In this document: piece after piece, positions 46,503 to 57,408 of the stretch | Layout: each line of letters opens with the position of its first letter | Numbering within the stretch: position 1 is the first letter of the stretch | NCBI GenBank assembly: GCA_003255065.1 | Contig: QAOA01002043.1 | Location: 143,945-207,944 of the forward strand | DNA from: Cercis canadensis | Taxonomy: Eukaryota; Streptophyta; Magnoliopsida; Fabales; Fabaceae | DNA length: 64,000 nt | Reading direction: 5' to 3' | Notes under the pieces: model-generated | The model's input: the letters and a program-made list of their open reading frames with translations, nothing else | What the model was told of the DNA's origin: nothing | Databases searched by the model: none | Program-made: the position numbers and the translations under genes

Positions 46503-48154
46503 ATAAAATAAGTCACTAATTTATTTTGGTAGGAAGTGACAAGTAAAGACTTTGGAAGATGAAAATTACTACTTTGTCAAACTTTCAACTAAACATAAAA
46601 TACTATATGCACACACTCTCAAAATAGATCAAGGAAAAGGTATATTTCAAACTGAATGTTTCTTACTTTTGGGCATGTATATCACCTGTTTTTTGTCTTT
46701 AAGTATTTTGCTTTTCTCATACTTGTAATGTATAGGCCATAATGTGAAAGGCAAGTCAACTAGGAGCACATTTTCTAATTCTAACATTTCAAGGAATCAT
46801 ATTGATTGGTTCATGGTGGCATTAGAATGGCATCCACCACCTAACTCAATAAATTTCAACCATATTGGCACTTTGCCTTCTTAACCCTTTATTTGATTTG
46901 AAAGATTTACAAGGAAATAAATGAGTAAAACATGACAGCATTTGGCCATATAAAAATGTTGTTATATAGATATTTAAATGTCTCTTTAACCGTAGTTTTA
47001 CATACTTAAAGAACATGAAGTCATGTTGACCAAAAAAAAGGCATGCATAAGTGTTACATAAACCTTCTGAAAACAAATATTTCATATGTATTCATGTAAA
47101 ATATTAAAGTGGTATTTCTAGGTGGGGAACCTATATCATGTGACATCTGGCAAAAGATCATATATAGATTCCACTTCAACTAGTCTCCATTGAGCTGCCA
47201 ATTAGAGTGGTGCCGACTACAAATGTAAATTAATATGACACTGCCATATAAAGCTGGCATGCACTAAATATGCCTTTTTGTCAATTGGAGCTCAAGAATT
47301 AATACTATCCTTTCCTAAGAGATAAGATTTGATGTGAGACATACACTCCTTCTGCCGCTGCAGAATTCCCAATTGGGGGCCTGATTTGAAAAGAATGAGA
47401 TGTTAGTGACAAATTCTTATATACCCTCTACGCCAATGAAATGGTAATGTTGAATGAGTTATATTAAATCAAATTAAATTACATATATTATTTTTATTTA
47501 TTTAATATCTGTTTTTATTAGCTTAAAATACTATTTTTAGAATATATAAAAAAAATTTATAAATGTTAGCTGTTTGTTTGAGTGAGACCATCTGTACACC
47601 TGTTCATGGGATGTAAACACAAGTTCTAATTAAGTTGAAATATTGGTTAAAATGGACTAATGGAGGAAAATGATGTGTATATGTCGGCAGTATTAGAGTC
47701 TCACCCATTAATGATTGTCTAAACTAGTATGTGACGCTGTCATCCATTGTTTAAAGTTTAGAGCACTTCAATTTCCATCTTGAGTTCACACTTGAATTGG
47801 TTCCTACAAGATGCTGCTTGAGACACCAGGAAAATGCTACCAAGAATGTGACTATTATCCTCTATTCTTGGAGATTCGTTTCAATAATATGGTATAACGT
47901 AATTAAATTGAATATTAGGTTAAATGATATGTATGATCTACTAGCTTTACACTTTTGGCTAATAGAAACCTAAGTATGACATTAGAGTATATTTTATTTT
48001 CTTTTGGCTGAAAATATTTCTGTTAATTTGTGAAGTTGTTCACAAATGAGCTGTGCTGAGGAATATAGAGGCAAGAGTAATAGATAAAAATACTTCTATT
48101 ACAATACACTTTTGATATAAAATTTAACCATATATAAAAATTGTTATGGATTTT
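46503..48154. other. AT-rich intergenic sequence
   Basis: No gene, RNA gene or bounded repeat was recognised in this interval. Codon-like runs are short and without family similarity. Confidence 0.4.
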
Positions 48155-48310
48155 TTTATTTCAATTTTTATTTTAATTTTTTTTAACTGTTAGACAAATA
48201 GAATTAGATTTTCTATATAAAAATATAGGAGAATGAAGATTCAAACATGAACCTCAACTTTTTTGAGAGATTCCTATATTAATTGTGCTATCACTTAGAT
48301 AAAATAATAA
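48155..48310 (-). mobile_element. SINE-like sequence
   Basis: On the minus strand the order is a box-A-like taagtgatagcacaatta, then a box-B-like ggttcatgtttgaatctt. This spacing and composition resemble plant tRNA-derived SINEs. Ends and target duplication are not clear, so this rests on the promoter-like boxes alone. Confidence 0.35.
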
Positions 48311-48793
48311 GAAACTTTAAAAAATAATGATTAAATAAGATTAAAATTTCGTATTACCATAACAAAATTAACAAAAAAAAAAAAAACTTTGATGAAATAT
48401 TTTGACAATTAACAAAAAATTGTTAGCTTCAAATAATTTTGTTAAGCTTCTAAATTCAAATAGTGATGTCAATCAAGGAAATATGTTTTTGTACATGTCA
48501 AATACTTTTGTTAAGCTTCTAAGTTTTAGTAGTTATGTCTAAAATTAGATCTAATTAAAATTTTGTAAATTGTTTAAAAATCCTAACGGATAGGTCTCAA
48601 GTACCCAAATAAAAGTATTTTTTTTTTATAAAAAGACAATAAGTTTTAAAAGTTTAAGGAAAAAAGACCATTTGGTTTTAAATAAAATGTTCTTTTAATT
48701 TGATTCATTTCTTTCATGATAAAATATCTAAAATATCATTTAATATTATGTGATTATTTTATTTCTCAATGTACTTATTTTTTTTTAGTATAA

Positions 48794-48918
48794 TAATCAC
48801 ATATATAAATAAAATAACCATATAACATTAAAGGATAATCACATATATAAACAAAATAATTACATAACACCAAATAATAATCACATATATTAACAAAATA
48901 ATAACATAACACTAAAAA
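48794..48918. repeat. Three tandem 42-bp repeats
   Basis: Copies begin at 48794, 48836 and 48878, each with taatcacatata followed by aacaaaataa-like and cataacac-like segments. The spacing is exactly 42 bp. The array sits in AT-rich DNA about 0.5 kb upstream of the CrRLK1L gene and has no coding potential. Confidence 0.75.
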
Positions 48919-49399
48919 ATATTTTATATGGTATAAAAAAAATTAAATTAAAAGACTATTTTATTTAATACTAAATGATATTTTCAATTAATTTTTAAAA
49001 CTAAACAATAATTTTTACATTTTCTTCCTTCTGGCTTTTCTAATTTCAATAGAAATACTTCACGGGGGACCTACTAAATTTAGAAACCGAACTAATCAAA
49101 TATAGTACAGATAATATATTCCCAGCTTGCAACAGAAGAGCATTCTGTGACTATTTCAGTGTGAAACGTCCAAAAGAAATGCAGAGTTTTAAATTACCTT
49201 AAAGAAATGAAAGGGTGGACAATCTCTTTGACTCCAGTGACCAAATTCAGTATCTTTCTTTTCAAATCTTAGCTCAGAGTCAAATCTCTGTCACTCTGTT
49301 GTCTTCTCCTTCCATATTTTTCACTCTTCTCTATCCTCTTCCTCCATGGGAGCTAGCTCTTATAGCTCTTGAGATCAAAGTACCCCAAAGCTCCCATCC
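48919..49399 (+). promoter_or_regulatory. Probable promoter and 5' leader of the CrRLK1L gene
   Basis: The last ~150 bases before the start codon are C/T-rich (for example ttgtcttctccttccat), as in many plant 5' leaders. Further left the sequence is AT-rich. No single TATA box or transcription start can be fixed from sequence alone. Confidence 0.4.
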
Positions 49400-51886
49400 A
49401 TGGAGACCCAGAAGCTAATTATACCCGTAATTCTTCTCTTGTTTATTCCTTGCTCAGTTTCTTTTACTCCCACGGACAACTACCTTCTCAACTGTGGATC
49501 ACGGACCAATGTTTCCCACTTCAATCGACTCTTCATGGGCGATTCCACGGAACCCGGCTCGGATTTTCTCTCTGCAGACAAATCCATTTCGCTTACAAGC
49601 CAAAACCCACCTCCAAATTCGCCTACTTTGTATCATACAGCCAGAGTTTTCACGAGCACGTCGAGCTACAGATTCAATATGAAGAAAAACGGTACCCACT
49701 TGATACGTTTTCATTTCTCGCCCTTTTCAGCTCAAGGTTTTGATTTGAAATCCGCCAAATTTTGTGTTTTGGTTAATGGAATTTCGCTTCTGAGCGATTT
49801 CCAGTTAAATAATGACACGGTGCTTAAAGAGTACATATTGAAGATAGATTCAAACGTGCTTGAAATCGTGTTTAAACCTGTTGGTGATTCGGGTTTTGGC
49901 TTTGTCAATGCTATGGAGATATTTACAGCTCCTGCAGACTTTATTATTGATGATGGAGGTAGGTTGGTTAGTCCTAATGGAGTGGAGGAGTATAGAAACC
50001 TTTCTTCGCAGGTTTTAGAAACTATTCATAGAATTAATGTTGGAGGTATGAAATTAAGTCCCTTCAATGACACCCTTTGGAGGACTTGGATTCCTGATGA
50101 GGATTATCTTGTTTTTAAGGCTGCAGCTAAGCGTGCTGTTAGCATTCATACACCAAATTACCAGAAAGGAGGTGCAAGTCAAGAGATCGCGCCTGATAAT
50201 GTTTATATGACTGCACAAGAGATGAATAGGGAGAACAACACTCTGAATTCTAGATTCAATATAACTTGGAATTTCCCGGTAGCTGCTCGTGGTGCTCGGT
50301 ACTTGGTTCGGTTGCATTTCTGTGATATTGTTAGTCCTGCACTTAACTTGCTGTACTTTGATGTGTATATCAATGGGTACTCTGCATATAAGGATCTTGA
50401 TTTGTCATCTCTTACAATCCATATGCTTGCATCTCCATTCTATGTGGATTTTGTTGTAGATTCAGGTAATTCAGGTGTCATTCAAATCAGTGTTGGTCCT
50501 TCTGATCTGAGCAGTTCTATAAGGATGAATGCTCTATTGAATGGTGCTGAGATCATGAAGATGGTCAATGTTATGAATTCACATAGTATAGCTAGGAAGA
50601 GGAAGTTATGGGTGTTAGTGGGCTCGGTTGTTGGTGGAGTTGTTGTTGTACTTCTGGCAATAGTTGCCCTTCTACTTGCTTTGAAATGCAGGAAGAAGAA
50701 ACCAAAGCAAAGGATGGCTGAAAGTGTAGGCTGGACACCTTTACGTGTGTTTGGAACGAGTACGCATAGTAGAATGTCTGAAGGGACAGCTTATGCATCT
50801 CCAGGTTCAAATGGATATTTTGGCTTGAAAATACCTTTTGCTGATATACAATTAGCAACAAACAATTTCGATAAAAATCTGATTATAGGTTCTGGTGGGT
50901 TTGGTATGGTTTTCAAAGGGGTACTTAAAGACAACATGAAGGTTGCAGTAAAGAGAGGCATGCCTGGGTCCAGACAAGGCCTTCCAGAATTCCAGACTGA
51001 AATAACAGTTCTGTCCAAAATTCGACACCGCCATCTTGTTTCACTTGTTGGCTACTGTGAAGAAAATTCAGAAATGATATTAGTCTATGAGTATGTGGAA
51101 AAGGGTCCACTGAAAAAGCATTTGTATGGTTCATCTGGACTATCACCTTTGTCTTGGAAGCAGCGTCTTGAGATATGCATTGGTGCGGCAAGAGGTCTTC
51201 ACTATCTTCACACTGGTTTTGCACAAGGAATCATCCACCGTGACATTAAATCAACCAATATCTTGGTTGATGAAAATTATGTGGCCAAGGTTGCAGATTT
51301 TGGTCTTTCAAGATCTGGGCCATGTGTCAATGAAACCCATGTAAGTACTGGTGTGAAAGGTAGTTTTGGCTATCTTGATCCTGAATATTTCAGGAGGCAG
51401 CAGCTTACAGATAAGTCAGATGTTTATTCATTTGGGGTTGTGCTTTTTGAGGTTCTTTGTGCCAGATCTGCAGTTGATCCACAGCTTGATAGGGAACAAG
51501 TGAATTTAGCAGAATGGGCACTTGAATGGCAGAAGAAGGGCATGCTGGAGCATATTATTGATCCCCATCTTGTTGGGCAGATCAAACCAAGCTCATTGCA
51601 GAAGTTTGGCGAAACAGCCGAAAAATGTTTGGCTGAATATGGTGTTGACAGGCCAACTATGGGTGATGTATTATGGAATTTGGAATATGCGCTTCAGCTG
51701 CAAGAAAGACGACAAAGGGAAACACATGCTGACAGCAATGCTAACGAATCAGTGGTTGTGTCACCTACAATTGTTCCTCAAATACCTTCCAACAATGTAA
51801 GAGCAGAAGGAGATGATGACAATGGTAGCTCGGATATAAGTACTAGCCGAGTTTTTTCTCAACTAATGACCAACGAAGGTAGATAA
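49400..51886 (+). CDS. CrRLK1L receptor kinase, At5g24010-like
   Basis: Intronless, 828 residues. A signal peptide (about 1-21) precedes the malectin-like ectodomain (about 25-385; FTPTDNYLLNCGS at its start, WRTWIPDEDYL and NYQKGGASQEIAPDNVYMTA in the middle). Then come a membrane helix (about 402-428), a juxtamembrane segment and a kinase domain (about 490-765). Kinase residues are complete: GSGGFGMVFKG P-loop, AVKRG Lys near 517, HRDIKSTNIL near 613, DFG near 633, and the GSFGYLDPEYF activation segment. It is an RD kinase expected to be active. The C-terminus RVFSQLMTNEGR is almost the same as I recall for At5g24010. The family monitors cell-wall state and binds RALF peptides; this member's ligand is unknown. 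Confidence 0.95.
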   Translation: METQKLIIPVILLLFIPCSVSFTPTDNYLLNCGSRTNVSHFNRLFMGDSTEPGSDFLSADKSISLTSQNPPPNSPTLYHTARVFTSTSSYRFNMKKNGTHLIRFHFSPFSAQGFDLKSAKFCVLVNGISLLSDFQLNNDTVLKEYILKIDSNVLEIVFKPVGDSGFGFVNAMEIFTAPADFIIDDGGRLVSPNGVEEYRNLSSQVLETIHRINVGGMKLSPFNDTLWRTWIPDEDYLVFKAAAKRAVSIHTPNYQKGGASQEIAPDNVYMTAQEMNRENNTLNSRFNITWNFPVAARGARYLVRLHFCDIVSPALNLLYFDVYINGYSAYKDLDLSSLTIHMLASPFYVDFVVDSGNSGVIQISVGPSDLSSSIRMNALLNGAEIMKMVNVMNSHSIARKRKLWVLVGSVVGGVVVVLLAIVALLLALKCRKKKPKQRMAESVGWTPLRVFGTSTHSRMSEGTAYASPGSNGYFGLKIPFADIQLATNNFDKNLIIGSGGFGMVFKGVLKDNMKVAVKRGMPGSRQGLPEFQTEITVLSKIRHRHLVSLVGYCEENSEMILVYEYVEKGPLKKHLYGSSGLSPLSWKQRLEICIGAARGLHYLHTGFAQGIIHRDIKSTNILVDENYVAKVADFGLSRSGPCVNETHVSTGVKGSFGYLDPEYFRRQQLTDKSDVYSFGVVLFEVLCARSAVDPQLDREQVNLAEWALEWQKKGMLEHIIDPHLVGQIKPSSLQKFGETAEKCLAEYGVDRPTMGDVLWNLEYALQLQERRQRETHADSNANESVVVSPTIVPQIPSNNVRAEGDDDNGSSDISTSRVFSQLMTNEGR

Positions 51887-52483
51887 AGATAGGTGCCTTC
51901 TAAAAAATAAGCTTTCCTTACTGTATAATTATTGTCAAGGTTGCCACATGAGCTATTAAAATGTTCACTGGAGATGAAGACTTACCAATTTAAAGCATTA
52001 CCTAATCTTTCTTATTTCTTTTCTTATAAGGAGGTTGAATCAAACCCATAAATTTGCCAAGATTGACTGGGTTCCTTCTATGGCACTAGTTCACTTATTA
52101 GTTTATTACAGATGTTAAGATATTTGTATCATCTTGCTGCATGACATTAGAATGATACTTTAGAACCATTGTAGTATATCCTTAGCTATTTATGTTGGTA
52201 AGCTGTCAGTATTTATTGTAGAACTGAATATGTCAAAGTTTGTAATGAGCTAGAGGTTATCTCTCTTTTTGCCCATCAATTGGGACACCAAAGTTGTCTG
52301 CTGATGTTCTATGACCTAAATAAATTCAAAAAAAAATCCTATTAATCTTTGTTATTCACTTATTTTGCCAATTACGCATCCAGATTGTGAAATTAAAGCG
52401 AGTCATTTTCCCCAGCTGGGGAATTACGGAATCCTCAGTGATAAACTGACATTTCATATAGACTTATAATCATTATTTTTTAG
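51887..52483 (+). other. 3' flank of the CrRLK1L gene
   Basis: This follows the stop codon and should contain the 3' untranslated region. No gene or bounded element was recognised before the SINE-like sequence. Confidence 0.4.
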
Positions 52484-52588
52484 TGCTGGTAAGCCTTAGC
52501 TCACCTGGTACCCCTATTCCTCTTAAACCTCTAGGTCTTAAGGTCAAATCCTTGTTCCCATGCTGTGTACCAAGCAAAAAAAAAAAAT
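52484..52588 (+). mobile_element. tRNA-derived SINE with A-rich tail
   Basis: A box-A-like ttagctcacctggta near 52495 is followed about 45 bp on by a box-B-like ttaaggtcaaatccttg. The sequence ends in a run of A at about 52577-52587. This layout (RNA polymerase III promoter boxes plus an A tail, ~100 bp) is that of a short plant SINE. A target duplication was not found. Confidence 0.55.
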
Positions 52589-52619
52589 TTGTATATTCAT
52601 GAGAGACAAAAAAATAAAG

Positions 52620-53349
52620 GGGTTAATTGACTTAAATATTACACTTTTATAACTTATTTATACAATTATAACATTTTTCAACTTATTTATCTAAATATTA
52701 TATTTTTAAAAAATTAAAAACTAAAAAAAAATAAAGTCAAAGTGATTGGGTCTCATTGGACACGCTAGTGGGCCCACGGTGTGTCCACACATGCTTCTGC
52801 TAATTCCTGAAGGCTTATTGACCCAAATCTAAGCCGCTTATACACTTTTACAATTTCTCAAGTTTGAGTTGCCAATTTTCGTCCATTGAGAAAAGGTGTC
52901 CACGCTTGTGTCAGATGCAGCAAGGGGTAGGGGACACGCCTTGGCTTATTGGCGTGTTTCACATGGACACATCGNCGCTAGTGGGCCCACGGTGTGTCCA
53001 CACATGCTTCTGCTAATTCCTGAAGGCTTATTGACCCAAATCTAAGCCGCTCATACACTTTTACAATTTCTCAAGTTTGAGTTGCCAATTTTCGTCCATT
53101 GAGAAAAGGTGTCCACGCTTGTGTCAGATGCAGCAGGGGGTAGGGGACACGCCTTGGCTTATTGGCGTGTTTCACATGGACACATCATTAGCCCATTGGC
53201 ATGTTCGGTGGGTCTCACAACTTTTGATTTTATTTTTTTTTATAATTTGTTAATTTTTTTTAAAAGTGTAATATTGAGGTAAATAAGTTAAAAAATATTA
53301 TAATTGTGTAAATAAATTATAAAAATGTAATATTTTGGTCAATTAGCCC
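52620..53349. mobile_element. Long inverted-repeat element, Mutator-like MITE type
   Basis: The left arm begins gggttaattgacttaaatat; the right arm read inward begins gggctaattgaccaaaatat. The arms pair imperfectly for roughly 100 bp. Flanks are A-rich on both sides (aaaataaag and aaaaaacgg), which cannot prove a 9-bp duplication. The centre carries GC-richer words (ggacacgcc, cacggtgtgtccaca). It is inflated by the duplication at the N at 52975; the real size is probably near 0.52 kb. Confidence 0.65.
52763..53186. repeat. Assembly duplication around the N at 52975
   Basis: About 211 bases from 52763 to 52974 recur from 52976 to 53186 with only a few substitutions, meeting at the N. This matches the other unmerged contig joins in the window. 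Confidence 0.88.
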
Positions 53350-55261
53350 AAAAAACGGGACATTTTAAAAGCTATGATGACTATTAGAGACATGACTTCA
53401 CATGTTCTTCAATTTCTCTCATTAAATTTTTCACTGTATAGGACTTGCTATATTAAAAACTTCGCACATAGATAAATTGTCATTAACAAATGTTTCTGTT
53501 TTATCATATTGGTGATCATAATAAACATGAAATATATAATTATGCAGCACAAGCCAACTTTATACATTTGGCAACTAAAATTACATGGATGATTTGACCT
53601 TTCTCAATATTACATATGCTAGTCTGCATTATTTGAATTTTTCTTAAATTGTGGCGAAAAAGAAAAAAATAGAAATGAAATCTGATTTGTCCTGCTTCTT
53701 TATGCTTACTTCTTTCCAGCTATGGCACTTCCTTCTTCATCTTCAAGAGTTGGGTACTTTAAGTGAGGGGGCTGTAGTGAAGGCAACATAGTGAGCTGAC
53801 TGCAGAACTTGCTCCTTCAAAGTTCAAATAGAACTTGTCGTACTTAAATGATGAAATTGAATGTCTCAAGCGCAACTTGTGTTTCAACTCTTACCAGGAT
53901 CTTGAATATGTAAAGTACCAAAAAACAACAGATAACTTGACAGTATCATTTTGAATGCAATATATGAGGCTATAAAGAAGCTTAAGATAACCTAAATGCC
54001 ATCTTTAGCCTATAAGGCAGCAATTGTAAGTTTGTAACTGTCTCAAATAATACAATCTGTCAAGAGTTGGTTTAGAGGTGTTGAGACAATAATGTCGCAG
54101 CTTTGTGCTTTCTGCAGGATTCTACACTTACGTGCTATTCTTGAACTTATTAGATGTGCAAGGCAACAATGTCTGTGAAGATTTGTGCCTTGTGCAGGTA
54201 TCTATTTCATGTTTGTTAACATTTTCACCTGAAAAGGGTGTGAAATTTCTATTTAGGCAAAAACACCAAAATATACTTGTTCAATTGTAATATAGTTATT
54301 TGGGTAGTCACATTTATAATTAAATCATCACCTCCTTGGACATCATTTTTGAACTCTGAATCTTTCAAAGTGATTCCCCACCCACTCCTTTCTTTTACAG
54401 CAAGAAACAAGTCTTAAATCTGGATTTCTCATGAAGTTGGACCACCTGAACAAAATGGAGATTCTCCAGAAACACAGACACAAAGTAAAAGTAGGTAACG
54501 TTGGCAACCACCATTTTAACATGCTCTTAGGTGATGAATTATTTTCCCTTTGAATTTGAAAGGATCCAGCAATAAAGTTGATAAGCTGCGCCGCCTGCAA
54601 GTCTGCTACTGCATAATTCCACTCTTTTTGCAAGTGGGGGCAGTTGAACCGTGTTCTCTCCACTCAGTTCTGTGGGCTTAATAATCAAAGCAAACATGCT
54701 TTCATTTCTTCACACATGCTTATCTATATCTACTCTGTCCTTACCTCTTGAATTTATTTGTCTGGAGGAACATGTGTATTTTTAAGGCAAAACAGTTACT
54801 GTGGACTTTGATTCAGAGATTTTACAATGTCTAGCACTGAAACCCTTGAAAATATTACGGCTAAACGAGAGTTTAATTCAGTTTCCATCTTGCAACAGTT
54901 GTATATGCCAGAGAACAGAGAGTAGTAGCTTAATTTATTAAACCCAAAAAAAAATAAAAATGGAAGTGTAGATACACTCTTAGTTATAAAGTAACATTAC
55001 ATTCACTATCAACAATATAGATTATAAAATTGACACTTTATTTTCTAGGCCTTACAATTGTAAATAATTGTCAGTTACTTTTAGTGGTAGTAATATTATT
55101 TCTAGTTGATACTTTATAGAAATCTCTGCTCATCAACAATATCATCATTAATTAAGCAACTCAGAACCATTTATTTAGCCTTAGCCTTTGATGAATAGGA
55201 TGAATGCCACGCTAGCGGCATTTCAGCTTACCTATTTGATGTTTACACGGATAAGACAAGT
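53350..55261. other. Unassigned intergenic sequence
   Basis: No supported gene. Around 53830-53920 a short in-frame-looking stretch (YLNDEIECLKRNL) and around 54343-54663 a 106-codon minus-strand frame were examined; neither resembles a family I know, nor shows splice or start context. They may be transposon or pseudogene debris. Confidence 0.35.
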
Positions 55262-55400
55262 AGCGAATGGTATTAGTTCAGTTGATAATGATTAAAGCAT
55301 TTCATTTGTAAGATTTAGATTTGAATTCTCCTACTAACAGTCTCTTTTTAGTTAATAATATATAAATACCACGATAAAATTTTATTGAGATATGTGGTAT
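55262..55400 (+). mobile_element. SINE-like sequence with pol III boxes
   Basis: The words ggtattagttcagttgataa (box A-like) and gatttagatttgaattctcc (box B-like) lie about 30 bp apart, as in tRNA-derived SINEs. No clear tail or target duplication was seen, so the borders are approximate. Confidence 0.4.
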
Positions 55401-57000
55401 ATTCTAATTTTAAAATAAGATAACTTCTCTTTACTCTAAATTTTTAAATAACAAAAAAAGAAAAAAACGAATATGACAAATTCTCTGTGCTCACAATTCG
55501 GCATGAGATACTAGTATAGTATGCATATGTGGATTTGCCTTGCATTATTATGATTCCATCTTCGTACGTTCTTGGATATGTTATTGAAGAGGAAGAGCAA
55601 TCATAATTCATTACACAAAATGAAAGTAGCAGGTATTTGGTGGCCCTCAATTGGGCTCATGGTTTTTCTCATCTTTTCTCAATCCATGATCATCACACAC
55701 AATGTGAGTTCGTTCAAGTAACTCTGCAGAAAAAAGAAGAGGAGTTCACTGAGGTGATGCTTTTGATTATCAAAGTTTATGTGATTTGATGATTTCTTTG
55801 TAGCCAGGTTGACCAGATTGTCAATGTTAACACCATCTTTCTTCGAAGGTAGGTAAACGTAGCCAAGAAAATGTTTTTGTATATAAAGGTATAACAACAA
55901 ACCAAATAAAAATGAAAATCAACAAAGGCAGCTTGTTGATAAGAGAACTACAACGAAATAATTAAAATTAAATAAACTTCAATTAAATCCATCCTTTTTT
56001 ACAACTAGGATATATTTTGCATATATAGATAACCCCACTTTAGCTAACTTGTTTATGCCTTTTGTAAGAAAGTTTTAGTTTAATAGAGCGAGTTTAATTA
56101 AAATTGTCAAATTTTAAATGTGGTTCTAGTTAAAACTTATACAGATCATATATTTATAAAAGAGTAATTAGAACTTATAAGTCTAATGTATCACTTTGGC
56201 AACAAAATTTTTACAATAATAGCTAAAACCCTAAAAGTTTTTAGCTAATAGAACACATGAATTGCTATTAATAGATGCTCGGCATTAATCCTAAGTAGTT
56301 TCTTTCTTTCCTTTCTTTCTTTTTTTTTTTTTAAAAAAAAAAAGAAAAGAAAATCAATTTTTCTAAAATACGTATAAATGAAGAAAATATATGAGATATT
56401 TAGAATTTTATATTTGTATGTATGAGGACTTTTTTTTTGTTTGATGAAGATTTCTTTTGTATTTGTCTTAAGTTTAAATTATGACTCCTTTTTTTTTTTT
56501 TTTTCTTAAACATGAATTATAACACTCACTTGAATAACAACTCCAATAATTCTCATATAAAAAAAACTCCAATAATTCCATTGCTTTCTGAATGATAAAT
56601 AGAGTTAGCTAAAAAAAAAAAAAAAAGAGAGAAAAAAGGGACAAAGCATGTATTACAATAATTGGCTTAAAACGCCAAATCCCTTACATCATCATAGTTA
56701 GTTAGAATTAGAATTATTAATGCACCAAATTGTTTCCTTAACTGACGGAACTGTAATACAGTTACACTAACACCATCGATTAAAATCGCTGTCCACAAAA
56801 AGCAAAAAAGGACAAGAAAAAGAAGGGCATTATTGTCATTTCGATACCAATGTAGCCGCCTGTTTATGTGACCGTTAATAATGGCGTGCATGACCTCGTG
56901 GGACCCCTTTATCCAACTGGGACTAATCATTAACCAAAAATCTCCCACAGTGGCAGACAGCTGTAAAATAGTGGTCATTATCGAAATTTCATCTAGACGG
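55401..57000. other. AT-rich intergenic sequence with homopolymer runs
   Basis: Poly-T and poly-A runs are frequent around 56315-56345, 56490-56505 and 56611-56625. A 137-codon minus-strand frame (56667-57080) has no recognised family and overlaps the deSI-like promoter side. I call no gene here. Confidence 0.4.
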
Positions 57001-57408
57001 TGCGGGTAATTTCGATATTTCAGTTGTCTCCTTTTTATGTTTTCAATTTCATACATATTACAGCTTTGGTCTACCACCACTGTGTCTCTTTCTTGTTTCT
57101 CTCTATTCCCTCCCTCCCTCTAAAATATAAACTGAAGGATTTTCCTTTCACCGTCTTAAACATCAGCAAAAAGCGAGAAATTTTGGATGAGAAAATTGGA
57201 GGGCTTTCCAGAATATCGAGGCGAACTTTCATTCAGATTTAAATCTCAGAGGGAAAGACCAAAAGGGTAGAGATTCCGGACAAGAAGAAGACAGGTGGCG
57301 GTGTAGTTGTTATTGAATTGAATCATTTTCGCGGAGGGAGAGAGAAAACTCAGATACACAGAGTTCTGAGAAAGAGAAAGTGGGGTTGAACTTGGGGTTT
57401 TGGTGAAG
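57001..57408 (+). promoter_or_regulatory. Probable promoter and 5' leader of the deSI-like gene
   Basis: A pyrimidine-rich stretch (ctctattccctccctccctc near 57100) and later purine-rich leader sequence precede the start codon. The last bases (ttttggtgaagatgacg) place the ATG at 57409; no upstream in-frame ATG was chosen. Exact transcription start not determinable. Confidence 0.35.

Noticed and set aside
54343-54663. 106-codon minus-strand frame between the kinase and deSI-like genes
   Set aside because: No recognisable domain, no neighbouring exons, composition like random AT-rich sequence.
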